Shown here one piece after another: positions 44,318-52,913 of a stretch of 64,000 bases of DNA; positions within the stretch are counted from its first letter, which is position 1, and every line of letters starts with the position of its first letter. Origin of the DNA: Phycisphaerales bacterium AB-hyl4 (GTDB lineage Bacteria > Planctomycetota > Phycisphaerae > Phycisphaerales > Phycisphaeraceae). The translations under genes were made by a program, and so were the position numbers. A model generated the notes under the pieces. It was given only the letters and a program-made list of their open reading frames with translations, did not search any database and was not told where the DNA came from. The stretch covers positions 62,001-126,000 of the forward strand of contig JBGUBD010000007.1 of NCBI GenBank assembly GCA_041821185.1, given 5' to 3'.

Positions 44318-44698
44318 TCATGCCTCCCTGGTCAACGGCCTGACATTCGCTTCCCGTACGCACGGGGTGGTCGTTGACTGTTTTCGGAAGGTGAAGCCAT
44401 ACAATTTGCCTGCGATGCCGGAAGAGCAGATGTCGTATGTTTTGCCTTGTTTGCCTCGGCCGTACGACATGACGACTTCGATCGGTGCAATCGGCCGAGC
44501 CGGTAAAATGCATATCCGCGCGATTGCAAAGATCGGCTGGGCGTGAGGAACCATGCCGAACCAATTTTCAAAAGCAAGGTGGAACGATGATTCGACATCC
44601 TTCGGATGCGATGACGCCAACGTGTCGGGCAGGCAGTCGCTGCTAGCGTTGGGCATAGGCCGCCACATCATCGCTTTCGTCGGAGTGTCGGTGCTCAC
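44318..44698 (-). CDS. Hypothetical protein
   Basis: 126 residues beginning at a GTG (44698) with a strong GGGAGGGA ribosome site 6 bases upstream, the main reason to call it. No family recognised; composition is ordinary (VESSFHLAFENWFGMVPHAQ, PIEVVMSYGRGKQGKTYDIC). It ends 16 bases before the fibro-slime gene's start region, so it could be cotranscribed with it. May be spurious. Confidence 0.4.
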   Translation of the reverse strand: MSTDTPTKAMMWRPMPNASSDCLPDTLASSHPKDVESSFHLAFENWFGMVPHAQPIFAIARICILPARPIAPIEVVMSYGRGKQGKTYDICSSGIAGKLYGFTFRKQSTTTPCVREANVRPLTREA

Positions 44699-44904
44699 GG
44701 CGTCCCTCCCATAGCGGCGAGTTCCCGGTCAGGGGGGTGTTAAGGCGACGTATGGGGTACCTTCCCTGTCGAAGTTGGAACGGGCGCACTGTTTTGTTCA
44801 TGAACTTTTGCTGGGTGAAACGGCCCTCACGCGGTTAAGACGGCCTCGCTGGTTGAAAGGTAGAAGCGGTGTGGTTACCATCTGTCGCTTCGAATGATCG
44901 TGCC
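44699..44904. other. Intergenic, nothing recognised
   Basis: Spacer before tRNA-Tyr; no clear promoter. Confidence 0.35.
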
Positions 44905-44987
44905 GGGCGAGTGCCAGAGCGGCCAAATGGGGCGGACTGTAAATCCGCTGGCTTATGCCTTCGCAGGTTCGAATCCTGCCTCGCCCA
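44905..44987 (+). tRNA. tRNA-Tyr (GTA)
   Basis: 83 bases. Acceptor stem GGGCGAG/CTCGCCC with discriminator A, D-arm GCCAGAGCGGCCAAATGGGG, anticodon loop CTGTAAA (anticodon GTA), long class II variable arm, T-arm GCAGGTTCGAATCCTGC. The 3' CCA is not encoded. An intrinsic terminator follows. Confidence 0.96.
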
Positions 44988-44996
44988 TTCATCACA

Positions 44997-45027
44997 AACC
45001 CCAGCCTTTTCAGAGGTTGGGGTTTTT
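44997..45027 (+). terminator. Intrinsic terminator of tRNA-Tyr
   Basis: AACCCCAGCC / GGTTGGGGTT (one G-T pair), 8-base loop, then a T run. Confidence 0.85.
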
Positions 45028-45225
45028 CTTACGCCGGCCGGGCCAGCGCCATCGCCTTTGGGTTTTCCGCATCTGTCGGCATGTGACGGACCGTCGGCAT
45101 GATGGCCTGCACTGACATCGAAGCCTGCTCGCACACGATGACAGGACAGGGCGGGTTTTACTTGCTCTGGCGCTTGTGTAGCAGATAAAGTTTGATCTTC
45201 GAACCACCACCACGGGGAGTTTGCC

Positions 45226-45809
45226 ATGCATCTGAAACGGTCCATTCTGACAGCGATGATGATGCTTCTGATCGCGTCGGGGGCATACGCGGCGGGGACG
45301 ATGTTCGAGAACCGGACGGCGCAGCAGGCCTGGAGCGATATGAGCGGCAGATCGAGCGGGCCGAGCAGGAGCATGCCGAGGCGGTGGAGCGGGCGACGAC
45401 GCAGTATCGCGAAAGCCTGGAGCGGGCGCTGGCAGGGGCGTTACGGTCGGGTGAGGCGGCTGACGCGCAACGAATACAGGGTGAGTTAGATCGTTTGAAC
45501 ACCATTCCGGGATACAGTGGTCCGAGCCGCGTCCGCAGCTTTCTTGCGGCAATCGCCGGCCGAAGTTTCACGACCGGCACGCCGGCAGCCGGTGTGGCCA
45601 CCCTTGAAGCCGACGGGCGATTTCTTCATTCACACCGATCGTGGAATGGGCGCGCCGGCACATGGTCAGCGGTCAGCGAGCACGAAGTCGTGATCGAGAC
45701 GTTTGACAAACGCGAGTGGCGGATGATCTTCAGTGAGGATCGTAACCATGCGGTGCTGGTGCTTGAACGAGGACGCGGGCCGACGATGGCGCGGTCGCGT
45801 GAGCCATGA
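45226..45809 (+). pseudogene. Frameshifted gene for a secreted coiled-coil protein
   Basis: The ATG at 45226 gives a normal signal peptide (HLKRSILTAMMMLLIASGAY AA) and GTMFENRTAQQAW, after which that frame becomes Arg/Ser-rich nonsense. In the frame shifted by one base the sequence LERYERQIERAEQEHAEAVE continues as a good amphipathic helix, then LEADGRFLHSHRSWNGRAGT and WSAVSEHEVVIETFDKREWR, a lipocalin-like or beta-sandwich end. So one base was lost or gained near 45335-45345. Either a true pseudogene or a sequencing error. Family not recognised; the helix + 'W ... G.W' end resembles small planctomycete secreted proteins. Confidence 0.7.
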
Positions 45810-45881
45810 TCATGCAGACGCCCAAATCAGCCTACGCCGCTAACCTTCCACCCCGTACCTCGCAGCGGGGGCGGTCGCTTA

Positions 45882-46091
45882 TCATGCGGCGAGTGACTTC
45901 GCGCGGTCGGCCGACGCCACCCGTGCCCGTGGCACATCGTTGTCCTGGACCGCGACACGTTCGATGGCCGTTACGATCATGCCCAGCTTCGTGGCTTTCG
46001 CGGTCGCGTTGGCTGGGGTAAGGGCTTCGACCGACAGTGCGGCCGACTCGCCGGTTTCAGGGTCCACGCCTTGTACGGTGTACCAGGTCAT
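45882..46091 (-). CDS. Small conserved-looking cytoplasmic protein
   Basis: 69 residues from the ATG at 46091, preceded by AAGGAGGTG (near-perfect ribosome site). MTWYTVQGVDPETGESAALS, VEALTPANATAKATKLGMIV and TAIERVAV suggest a compact beta-alpha-beta fold, like the small proteins with 'Y.V.G.d..tGe...l.v.A.s...A...A...G..V' often found in planctomycetes beside longer secretion or pilin proteins. Function unknown. Confidence 0.65.
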   Translation of the reverse strand: MTWYTVQGVDPETGESAALSVEALTPANATAKATKLGMIVTAIERVAVQDNDVPRARVASADRAKSLAA

Positions 46092-46168
46092 GGCGCACCT
46101 CCTTGTAGAGGCACCACCCCGCACCTTCATTATATCGCAGCCCATCGGCACTTTTGTGTTGCCAGCCA

Positions 46169-46654
46169 TTATGCGGGAAAGTTTCGGAGGTTTGTCTGGT
46201 GGGCGAGGGGCCCGGTGTCGGTGGTGAGCGGTTGGATGTAGGGGTTCGCAATGCGGGGGCCGTTGAAGCGTTCGACATTGGCACCGTGGATGGTAAAAGC
46301 GGCGGTGTCGGCGGTGCTTTGTGAGAGGATGAATCGGCCTTGGGTTGCTTCGGTGTGGTTGCCGCCGTGCGTATCGACCGTGGGGGCGGAAAGGCCGGGG
46401 GTATGGAGGTGGGTGGCTTCGAGCTTGATCGTGCCGCCCGAGCCTGCGCCGCCCGTTCCGCCCGAGCCGCCAGCTCCACCGAGGCCGCCCTGACCGCCGG
46501 CTCCACCCGGGCCACCGGCAAACCCAGGGAGCCCGCTGATACCGGGCCAGCCGTCGCCTTCCCGGCCGCCGGGCGGTGCCGTACTGCCCGGGCTACCGCC
46601 TCCGCACACCTCTCTGTGCGCAACCCTACGTGCACAAGACCTCGAACCACCCAC
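46169..46654 (-). pseudogene. Fragment of a Gly-rich secreted protein
   Basis: 161 open residues: a collagen/PGRS-like Gly-rich tract (GGPGGAGGQGGLGGAGGSGG), then TIKLEATHLHTPGLSAPTVD and ATQGRFILSQSTAD, the kind of linker and beta-helix strand seen in large planctomycete surface proteins. No signal peptide and no C-terminal anchor, so it looks like an internal remnant of a larger gene; expression is doubtful. Confidence 0.45.
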
Positions 46655-47130
46655 TTCTCCCCAACCTCTTCACTCCTCCATGAAAAACATTGTCACACAT
46701 GGCCGGGGCGGGTCAATCACACTCGTCCGCATCAGCAAGATTTCCACGGTGGCGGTATTGTGTTAGAACCCAACTTCAAGGGCAAGCATGTGAAGATTGC
46801 TTGAAGTCCGCCCCGGTTCAGGCGGCGAGGTCGGGTGAGCATGTAAGTGTCATCTGATCACGATTTCCGTGGCCCGCTGGCGCGATCGGGGCCGGCCGAG
46901 AGTCGTTTTTTCGAGAATTCCGCGGTGTGCAGGCGGTTATTTAACATGCCCTTAGTTTTTTATCGGCCAGCCTTCAGCCCCGCAGGTTGACGCAGAGTAC
47001 ATTATGCGACAGATTTAACTAACCTAGCGGTCATCCTTGGCGGGAGATTGATCCTGGCAGCGTTTATACTCGGCCACGATTGGCTTGTGAGCAGTCGTGG
47101 CTGTGAGACCCCATTTTTGGGATCCGATCT
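46655..47130. other. Non-coding region upstream of the fused importer gene
   Basis: About 475 bases. No gene or hairpin of note; an A/T-richer stretch near 46920-46960 may hold the promoter. No copy of the 21-bp operator repeat. Confidence 0.4.
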
Positions 47131-50022
47131 ATGAATAGTTTTTATCGTCTCTGTGGTGGAACAACTTTTGGCAATGCTGGCCGAGACGAACGGCGTACAA
47201 CGCGTCTGATCGGTTTTTTCGCGCTGAGCATTGCGGTGCTGCTGTCGCTGGCAGGGGCGACGCCGACGATCGCGGATGAGCCGGAGGAGCCGGTCTCGTT
47301 CCGGGCGGATGCGTTGCCGGCGCCGACGGCGACCGGCGTTGCACCGCAGGCCCAGCGGGCGGTGTTGCGGGCGTTCACGCGCGACCATCCGAACATTCGC
47401 ATCGAGCGTTTCACGATGCCGACGATCGAAGGCGGCGGGATGGACGCCGGGCCACTGATGGCGATTGCGGCGGGTTTGCCGCCCCACGCGATTTACGTCA
47501 ACTTTCGCCAGAGCGCGACCTATATCAATCGTGGTTTTTTGACGCCGCTGGAGATTTTGCTCGCCCGGGTGCAGAGCAGCAACCCGGACGTACGAGCGGT
47601 AGATGACGATGGCAACTGGGTGGCGGACCCGACAGAGGAAGAGGTGGCCGCGGCGTTGTCGGCGATACGCGAGCGTGTGGCCGACCCGGTTTGGCCGGTG
47701 ATCTACCGGCAGGCCGACCGTGAAGGCGTGGGCGATGGGGAGCACGTCTGGGCGCTGCCTCAGAACACGCTGGTCAAGGCGTTGCTGTATCGACGAGACT
47801 TGTTTCACGAAGCGGGGCTGGACCCGGATCAGCCGCCGAGGGACTGGGACGAGTTGATGGCGTATGCGCAGCGCATGCGCGTGCCCGAGCGGAACCAGTA
47901 CGGTCTGATGGTGCCAGGGGGCAATATTGTTTCCTACGGCCTGTACGACCTGCTGGTGGCCAACGGCGTGCGGGCCATGGAGCAGGACGAGGAGGGCAAC
48001 TGGTACGCGGCGTTCAACACGCCCGAAGCCGCCGAGACGATCATGTACGCCTGGGATCTGGCCAATGGTTCGTTCGAGCGGGACGGCCGGACGTATGACA
48101 GCGCCATGCTGGTCGAACCCGCCGGGGCCATCCGCGGCTTGATGTGGGAGCGCGGACAGATCGGCATGCAGTTCGCCTACCTCGACCAGGATCTGATGGC
48201 GACGATCAATCCGCAGTTGGTGGGCTTGGCGCCCGTCCCACAGGCGCCGCGGGGGAGCGTTGGCTCGGAAATCAATGCCCGCATGCTCGGCGTGTTTGCC
48301 GACGCGACGCCGCAGCAACAACTCGCGATCATGAAGTACATCTGGTTCCTCACCAGCGACGAAGCGCATGAGATCCGGACGCGAGTGTTCGTGGAAAGTG
48401 GCTACGGACAGTTTGTGAACCCGGACTTGCTGGAAAAGTTCGGCTACGACGACCTGCTCGCTCGCGTGCCCGCCGGTTGGCGAGAGACATTCCAGACGGC
48501 GATGGAACATGGCGTGCCCGAGCCCTACGGCCGAAACACGCAGCACATCTATCGCCAGATGTCCGTACCCATCAACTGGGCGTTGAGGGAAGACCTCGGC
48601 GGCATCACCCGCGAAGCCGCCCTGTCGCGCATTCAGGATCGGCTGGACGAGGCTGCCGACCGCGTCGACCGGCACGCCCTGGGTGAGATTCCCGAAGACG
48701 AAATGGCCTTTCGACGGTTGCTCGGCGGCGCGGTGATGGTGACCATCTTCATCCTGTTCGCCGGCTCGCTGGCGTGGGTCTGGCGATCGTTTACCAAAGC
48801 TGAGGTCAACACAGGCGAAAACGTGCCGCTGAGCCGCTTCTTCTGGGGGTATGTGCTGCTGGCACCGGCGCTGACGCTGATCATCATCTGGGACTACCTT
48901 CCGCTCTCCGGCGGGGCGCTGTTGTCGCTGTTCGACTATGAGCTGGTGATCGACAGTCAGTTCGTCGGCGTGGACAACTTTGCAAACATACTGTTTGACG
49001 CTCAGTTCTGGTCCTCGTTGGGGCGGACGTTTTACTTTGTGGCGTTGACGATCGGCCTGGGCTTCTGGCCGCCGATTCTGCTGGCGATTCTGCTCGATGA
49101 AGTGCCTACCGAGACGTTCAAGTACATCTTCCGCACGATCTTCTACCTGCCGCAGATCGTTTCGGGCGTGATCATGATCTTCCTCTGGCGTCAGCTTTAC
49201 GAGCCGTCGTCTTCAGGCTTCCTGAACCAGATCGTGCTGAGCCTGAACATTCTCGACCCGGTTAGCGCGACGCTGTTCAAATGGGTGCTGCTGGGGTTGT
49301 GGTTCTCGCTGATCTGCCTGCTGATCTGGCTGCCGATCCGGATGTCGGAAATCGGCAAGGGCATCAAGGTCGCGTTGTGGTTGGGCGGCTTGTCGCTGCT
49401 AGCGGTGACGTTCTACCCGCTGCTCACGGCGTACATCGGGCCCAGCGAGGTCGGCATCGAGGCGATCGTGCAGGCCGGGGGCGATCCGGAAGCGTATCGT
49501 GGTTTCTCGGCGGTGCTCGCGGCGTTGGGGACGTTGTTCGGCCGATTCCAGCTTGAGCCGCTCGGCTGGATCGCCTCGCCGGAGATGGCGATGCTCTGTG
49601 CGGTGATTCCGATGATCTGGGCGACCTCGGGCCCGGGCTGCATCATTTACCTCGCGGCCATGAAGACCGTGCCCCGCGATCTGTACGAAGCCTCGGCGAT
49701 CGACGGGGCGGGGGTGTGGCACCGGATCTGCTACATCACGCTGCCGCGGTTGAAGTTTTTGATCGTCATCCAGTTCATCGCGGCGGTGATCGGCTCGTTC
49801 AAGGGCGGCACGGACTTCATCCTCGCGCTGACCGGCGGCGGGCCGCAGGACGCGACACGCATCCTGTCGCTGGAGATCTTCGAACGCACGTTCATGGACC
49901 TTCAGTTCGGCGTGGGTGCGGCGATGGCGTGGTTCCTTGGCGGCATGCTCATCGTGTTCACCGCCTACCAGTTGAAGATGCTCAGCCGAGCGCAGTGGCG
50001 TGCGGCGGGCAGTAAGGAATGA
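47131..50022 (+). CDS. ABC importer: solute-binding protein fused to MalF-type permease
   Basis: 963 residues. Signal/membrane helix ~25-47 (LIGFFALSIAVLLSLAGAT), then a family 1 extracellular binding domain (~50-490: LKALLYRRDLFHEAGLDPDQ-like KALLYRRDLFHEAGLD, PRDWDELMAYAQRM, YAWDLANGSF, GQIGMQFAY). A further helix at ~534-552, and a complete permease with six or more helices (~570-955), EAA loop YEASAIDGAGVWHRICYITL near 852. Binding and channel functions are thus one polypeptide, tethering the receptor to its channel. No ATPase gene is nearby; sugar importers of this class often share an MsmK/MalK-type ATPase encoded elsewhere. Next gene encodes the second permease. Confidence 0.9.
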   Translation: MNSFYRLCGGTTFGNAGRDERRTTRLIGFFALSIAVLLSLAGATPTIADEPEEPVSFRADALPAPTATGVAPQAQRAVLRAFTRDHPNIRIERFTMPTIEGGGMDAGPLMAIAAGLPPHAIYVNFRQSATYINRGFLTPLEILLARVQSSNPDVRAVDDDGNWVADPTEEEVAAALSAIRERVADPVWPVIYRQADREGVGDGEHVWALPQNTLVKALLYRRDLFHEAGLDPDQPPRDWDELMAYAQRMRVPERNQYGLMVPGGNIVSYGLYDLLVANGVRAMEQDEEGNWYAAFNTPEAAETIMYAWDLANGSFERDGRTYDSAMLVEPAGAIRGLMWERGQIGMQFAYLDQDLMATINPQLVGLAPVPQAPRGSVGSEINARMLGVFADATPQQQLAIMKYIWFLTSDEAHEIRTRVFVESGYGQFVNPDLLEKFGYDDLLARVPAGWRETFQTAMEHGVPEPYGRNTQHIYRQMSVPINWALREDLGGITREAALSRIQDRLDEAADRVDRHALGEIPEDEMAFRRLLGGAVMVTIFILFAGSLAWVWRSFTKAEVNTGENVPLSRFFWGYVLLAPALTLIIIWDYLPLSGGALLSLFDYELVIDSQFVGVDNFANILFDAQFWSSLGRTFYFVALTIGLGFWPPILLAILLDEVPTETFKYIFRTIFYLPQIVSGVIMIFLWRQLYEPSSSGFLNQIVLSLNILDPVSATLFKWVLLGLWFSLICLLIWLPIRMSEIGKGIKVALWLGGLSLLAVTFYPLLTAYIGPSEVGIEAIVQAGGDPEAYRGFSAVLAALGTLFGRFQLEPLGWIASPEMAMLCAVIPMIWATSGPGCIIYLAAMKTVPRDLYEASAIDGAGVWHRICYITLPRLKFLIVIQFIAAVIGSFKGGTDFILALTGGGPQDATRILSLEIFERTFMDLQFGVGAAMAWFLGGMLIVFTAYQLKMLSRAQWRAAGSKE

Positions 50023-50030
50023 TGACAGCG

Positions 50031-50079
50031 TGCAATCGGCCGGCCCGCGCGGCAGCGTTTGCAACGCTTGCACGCTGAC
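50031..50079. other. Intergenic inverted repeat between permease genes
   Basis: AGCGTGCAA near 50030 and TTGCACGCT near 50070 form a 9-bp outer stem; the enclosed sequence is GC-rich and may fold further. Could lower expression of the second gene relative to the first. Confidence 0.4.
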
Positions 50080-50121
50080 GCCGGCATGCATGGATAAAGA
50101 CCCTGACGACGGAGAATTGTC

Positions 50122-51999
50122 TTGGCTATTTTGTTGCCGGTGGAAGCGAAGAGCTGGCGTGGTCGGCTGATGTATGCCTCGGTGTTCGTGGCGTTGATCA
50201 TCGGCAGCATCACGATGATCTATCCCTTTGCGATCATGGTCTCCGGCTCGCTGCGCAGCGAGATGGACGAGGCCGACATGGACCTGCTCCCGCGGTTCCT
50301 GATCAATGAGGACACACTTGCTCGCAAGTTCCTTGAGGTCAAGTACAACTACAACATCAACGAAGCCAACGAAGCGCGCGGTCGCCAGGACTTCAGCTTC
50401 CGCGTGGCTTCGCTGCCCGAGCAGGTCAGCGAGCAGCGTGTGGCGGACTTTCATCGTTTCTACGAAGCGGCGGACATGCCGATCCACTGGCAGAACCTCG
50501 GCGCGATGGAAGAGCACAACAAACGCATTTCCCAGCGGCTGCGTGAGTTTCGCGCGACGCTGCGCCAGCGGTATGAAGGCGATCTCGACGCGTTGAGCCG
50601 AGACCTCGGTGCGCCTTTGTCGAGTTGGTTGGTTCTGGACATGACCACGCCGGACTGGATGGACATGCGGTTCAATTTTGATCCGGTCCCGACGTATGAA
50701 CTGTACTTTCAGATGCTCGAGGACGCGCCTGTCGCCGAGCGATGGGCGCTCTCGTTGAGCAGCCGATACCTGGCGATGGTGGTTTATCCCGAATACGGAC
50801 GAACGACGACGGAGGTGTACAACGAGGCCCATTCTCGTCCTTTGGCGGACTATGGGGATTTCCGCCTGCCTTCCCGTATACCAGGCGATGATCAACCGCA
50901 AATGCGCGAGCATTGGAAGTACTTCGTCAGCCAGTTGCTCAATGCATCGTTCATCGTGTTGGACGATGTGGACGACGAGGTTTTTCGTGATTATTTGCGG
51001 GGCAACTACCAGTCGATCGAACAGCTGAATCGCGTATGGGGGACGCGGCATGCGGACTTTGATGACATTCAACTGCCGGACGGCCGAACGTGGCTGGTCG
51101 GTGGCCAGCGGGGCGACTACCGCGATTTTCTCGACGAGCAGCCTTACGAAAACAAGCGGCTGGTCGGGCCTGAATATGAATGGACGCAGTGGCTTCGTGA
51201 CGAATATGGCTCGATCGAGGCGGTCAACCAGGCCCACGGGAGCAATCATGCTGACTTTTCCGACATTCGGATGCCCTGGCTGGAAGTGGAATATCAGTAT
51301 GCCCTGGCTCACGCGGGGAGCCTTCGCTGGCAGTACGCGGTGCGGAACTTTGTGAACGTGTTTGATGAGTTGATCTTCCAGGGGCGAGCGTTTTTCAACA
51401 CGGTGGTGTTTGTGTCGCTGGCGATCATGTTTTCGCTGCTGCTGAATCCGATGGCGGCGTATGCGATGAGCCGGTTCAAGCTGCCGGGCACGTTCAAGTT
51501 TCTGCTGATTCTGATGGCGACGATTTCGTTTCCGCCGATGGTGGCGTTCATTCCGCAGTTCATCGCGCTGCGCAACCTGGACCTGTTGAACACGTTTGTC
51601 GCGCTGTTGATGCCGACGCTGGTCAACGGGTATTTGATTTTCCTGCTGAAGGGCTTTTTCGACTCGCTGCCGCAGGAGTTGTATGAAGCGGCGAGCATCG
51701 ACGGTGCGTCGGAAGTGCGGATGTTCTTCCAGATCACGATGAGCCTGAGTAAGCCGATCCTCGCGGTGGTGGCGTTGTCGGCGTTCAACCAGGCGTACAT
51801 GATGTTCCTGTATGCGTTGATGGTGACGCCGGACGAGGAGATGTGGATTCTGTCGGTCTGGCTGTACCAGTACCAGCAGGAGGCGTCGACGGCGGCGGTG
51901 TTCGCGTCGGTGTTGATTGCGAGTATTCCGACGCTGGTGGTGTTCCTGGTTGTGCAGCGTACGATCATGCGTGGCATCGCTGTGCCTTCGGAGAAATAA
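50122..51999 (+). CDS. ABC importer: MalG-type permease with large extracytoplasmic insertion
   Basis: 625 residues, about twice the family length. First helix ~14-38 (LIIGSITMIYPFAIMVSGSL), then an approximately 375-residue soluble insertion (~45-420), then the remaining helices from ~423 (NTVVFVSLAIMFSLLLNPMA) with the EAA loop YEAASIDGASEVRMFFQITM near 521. Inside the insertion two copies of one motif occur: LRGNYQSIEQLNRVWGTRHA (~290) and LRDEYGSIEAVNQAHGSNHA (~358), each followed by DF.DI; the pattern 'YgsieaLN.aWGt.yaSFddi' is familiar from GH42-type beta-galactosidases. The start may be a non-ATG codon (TTG at 50122). Partner of the fused gene upstream. Confidence 0.9.
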   Translation: MAILLPVEAKSWRGRLMYASVFVALIIGSITMIYPFAIMVSGSLRSEMDEADMDLLPRFLINEDTLARKFLEVKYNYNINEANEARGRQDFSFRVASLPEQVSEQRVADFHRFYEAADMPIHWQNLGAMEEHNKRISQRLREFRATLRQRYEGDLDALSRDLGAPLSSWLVLDMTTPDWMDMRFNFDPVPTYELYFQMLEDAPVAERWALSLSSRYLAMVVYPEYGRTTTEVYNEAHSRPLADYGDFRLPSRIPGDDQPQMREHWKYFVSQLLNASFIVLDDVDDEVFRDYLRGNYQSIEQLNRVWGTRHADFDDIQLPDGRTWLVGGQRGDYRDFLDEQPYENKRLVGPEYEWTQWLRDEYGSIEAVNQAHGSNHADFSDIRMPWLEVEYQYALAHAGSLRWQYAVRNFVNVFDELIFQGRAFFNTVVFVSLAIMFSLLLNPMAAYAMSRFKLPGTFKFLLILMATISFPPMVAFIPQFIALRNLDLLNTFVALLMPTLVNGYLIFLLKGFFDSLPQELYEAASIDGASEVRMFFQITMSLSKPILAVVALSAFNQAYMMFLYALMVTPDEEMWILSVWLYQYQQEASTAAVFASVLIASIPTLVVFLVVQRTIMRGIAVPSEK

Positions 52000-52062
52000 G
52001 GTTGCCGAGGCTGATCGGACAGGGACACACCGGGTGCTCAGGCTCGCTACACTGGTAGAACT

Positions 52063-52827
52063 GTGAGTGCGCCCACGCCCCCGAGTCAGCCTGCCTGGAC
52101 CGACCCCGACCTGGTGAACCCGCACGCCGTGCAGGACAAGGCCCGGCGGGTGGAGCGGATGTTCGCAGCCATCGCGCCCAGCTATGACCTGAACAATCGG
52201 CTGCACTCGATGTGGCGGGATCAGGCGTGGCGGCGGAAGACGGTGAAACTGGCGGACGTCAAGCCGAGGCAGGATGTCGTACTCGACGTGGCTTGCGGGA
52301 CGGGGGACTTGGCGATGGCGTTCGCGGACGCGAAGGCGAAGCGCGTCGTGGGCGTGGATTTTACGTACAACATGCTGCGGATTGCGGATGTGAAGCGGGC
52401 GGGTGACGCTCGGCTGTCGTATCACGCGGGCGACGCGATGCGGCTGCCGGTGGCGGACGCGAGCGTGGACGTGGTGAGCATTGCGTTCGGCATTCGCAAC
52501 GTGATGAACCCGGCGGCGGCGATGGCGGAGTTTTACCGTGTGCTTCGGCCGGGCGGACGGTTGATGGTGCTTGAATTTTCCGTACCGACCAACCCGTTGC
52601 TGCACACCGGCTACATGTTCTACTTCAAGCATGTGATGCCGCGCACTGCGGCGTTGATCGCTCGCGACCGCAGCGGCGCGTATCGTTACCTGCCGCAGAG
52701 TGTGAGCACGTTTATCGATCGGCCCGGCATGGTGAACCTTTACGACGGGGCGGGCTTCGAGCAGGTCACGCTTAAGGCGCTCACGTTCGGGATCGCGGTG
52801 TGTTACCGGGGGGTGAAGCCGCTTTAG
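52063..52827 (+). CDS. ubiE: Menaquinone/ubiquinone methyltransferase
   Basis: 254 residues from a GTG start. SAM-dependent methyltransferase: VERMFAAIAPSYDLNNRLHS (UbiE signature), SAM motif I LDVACGTGDLAMAF, VDFTYNML, DAMRLPVADASVDVVSIAFG IRN, and the C-terminal VLEFSVP and SGAYRYLPQSVSTF signature. Methylates demethylmenaquinone (MenG role) or its ubiquinone counterpart at the membrane. A menaquinone role is more likely in planctomycetes, and the polyprenyl synthase at 58642-59685 would supply the tail. Confidence 0.93.
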   Translation: MSAPTPPSQPAWTDPDLVNPHAVQDKARRVERMFAAIAPSYDLNNRLHSMWRDQAWRRKTVKLADVKPRQDVVLDVACGTGDLAMAFADAKAKRVVGVDFTYNMLRIADVKRAGDARLSYHAGDAMRLPVADASVDVVSIAFGIRNVMNPAAAMAEFYRVLRPGGRLMVLEFSVPTNPLLHTGYMFYFKHVMPRTAALIARDRSGAYRYLPQSVSTFIDRPGMVNLYDGAGFEQVTLKALTFGIAVCYRGVKPL

Positions 52828-52844
52828 GCATTACATCTTCGTCG

Positions 52845-52870
52845 GGCCGTGCAGCTTAAGCTGCACGGCC
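52845..52870 (+). terminator. Perfect 26-bp palindrome after ubiE
   Basis: GGCCGTGCAGCTT / AAGCTGCACGGCC, 18 bases after the stop, before manA. No T-tract. Confidence 0.55.
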
Positions 52871-52913
52871 TTGAACTTGTTCGAATCGCATTGCAGTTGG
52901 GATAAAGAAGACT

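Noticed and set aside
44905..44987. tRNA-Tyr as an integration site for the decayed stretch to its right
   Set aside because: No integrase remnant and no direct repeat of the tRNA 3' end was seen downstream.
47002..48675. 557-residue open frame on the minus strand
   Set aside because: Antisense to the fused binding-protein/permease gene, which has clear family motifs.
49399..52632. 1077-residue open frame on the minus strand
   Set aside because: Crosses three real plus-strand genes; Arg/His-rich shadow with no motif or ribosome site.
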